This document shows, piece by piece, positions 16,576 to 16,777 of a stretch of DNA of 16,777 nucleotides. Below the pieces are notes generated by a model, which saw nothing but the letters and a program-made list of their open reading frames with translations, was not told where the DNA came from and did no database searches. Source of the DNA: Kalaharituber pfeilii (Eukaryota > Ascomycota > Pezizomycetes > Pezizales > Pezizaceae); contig WHUZ01000269.1 in NCBI GenBank assembly GCA_015179045.1, positions 1-16,777 of the forward strand, given 5' to 3'. The translations under genes were made by a program, and so were the position numbers. Each line of letters begins with the position of its first letter. Position 1 is the first letter of the stretch.

Positions 16576-16777
16576 TGTTACGGGCGTGAGGTGCTCAGCT
16601 CCGGTAGGCACTGGAAGGGACTGGATGTTACGGCTACGGTGGGGAAAACGGCGGTGCCAGCGTTGTCTCGGAAGTGTGAATACGGCGAGTCGGAATAGCT
16701 ACGGAGGTGTATACGGTGGACCGGAAGGGTAGCTACTCGGCGGGAAGCACGCAGTGGAGCAGAGCAATTTATGGACA
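16576..16777 (-). repeat. C-family LTR, 3' end, reverse orientation, cut by window edge
   Basis: The reverse complement matches the last 200 bp of both C LTRs (TGTTACGGGCGTGAGGTGCT at the left edge versus TGTTACGGGCATGAGGTACT from C's 5' LTR). It is a different insertion in the opposite orientation. Because its outer edge faces left, the interior (if any) must lie to the right, so it is a solo LTR or the 3' LTR of a minus-strand element. The five bases before it (ATTAT, 16571-16575) would be its target duplication. It forms a sharp G+C-rich step at 16576. Confidence 0.9.

Noticed and set aside
1..16777. tRNA, rRNA, intact host genes, bacterial-type operons or defence systems
   Set aside because: None was found; every stretch is explained by transposon sequence or has no recognisable content.

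Overview
The window is a graveyard of nested transposable elements, with no intact protein-coding gene. It is AT-rich. Every recognisable reading frame is a decayed Ty3/gypsy gag or pol, mostly closed by stops where Gln (CAA/CAG), Trp (TGG) or Arg (CGA) codons would be expected. That pattern of C-to-T change in CpA and CpG context, on both strands, looks like repeat-induced point mutation or methylation-linked deamination. Together with chromodomain-bearing gypsy elements (chromoviruses) it suggests an AT-rich repeat compartment of a filamentous fungus, probably an ascomycete. The kingdom is an inference and no genus can be named.

Layout. Element B (minus strand) is an old chromovirus: its 5' LTR lies at 14832-16038, the front of its gag at 13755-14803, and the rest of gag, protease and the start of RT at 252-3067. 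Element A (plus strand, 3068-13749) is a related chromovirus with two 592-bp LTRs and a perfect 5-bp target duplication (CTCTT). It sits in B's gag and splits B in two. Element C (plus strand, 5937-9560) lies in A near the gag/pol junction. It has two 738-bp LTRs, a 5-bp duplication with one transition (GATGG/GATAG), and a gutted interior lacking protease, RT and parts of gag and integrase.

Smaller insertions decorate B. An 833-bp Tc1/mariner-like MITE (363-1195, TA duplication) lies in its pol. A 615-bp hAT-like composite MITE (15174-15788, 8-bp duplication with one mismatch) lies in its LTR and itself carries a short poly(A)-tailed retroposon (15371-15438, 12-bp duplication). The left edge (1-251) is the 3' part of another LTR (D) abutting B's pol. 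The right end holds a degenerate LTR-like stretch (E, about 16039-16575), then the start of a second C-family LTR in reverse orientation (16576 to the edge).

A and B serve as each other's empty-site controls: removing each insertion rejoins a sequence that aligns across the join with the other copy. The relative order is therefore readable: B before A, A before C, B before both MITEs and D, and the hAT composite before the poly(A) retroposon. Nothing here works together as a pathway. Features of biological interest are a hydrophobic gag N-terminus shared by A and B, a hairpin-like motif just downstream of the TATA box in several otherwise different LTRs, a non-autonomous chromovirus, and the MITE-in-LTR stack.
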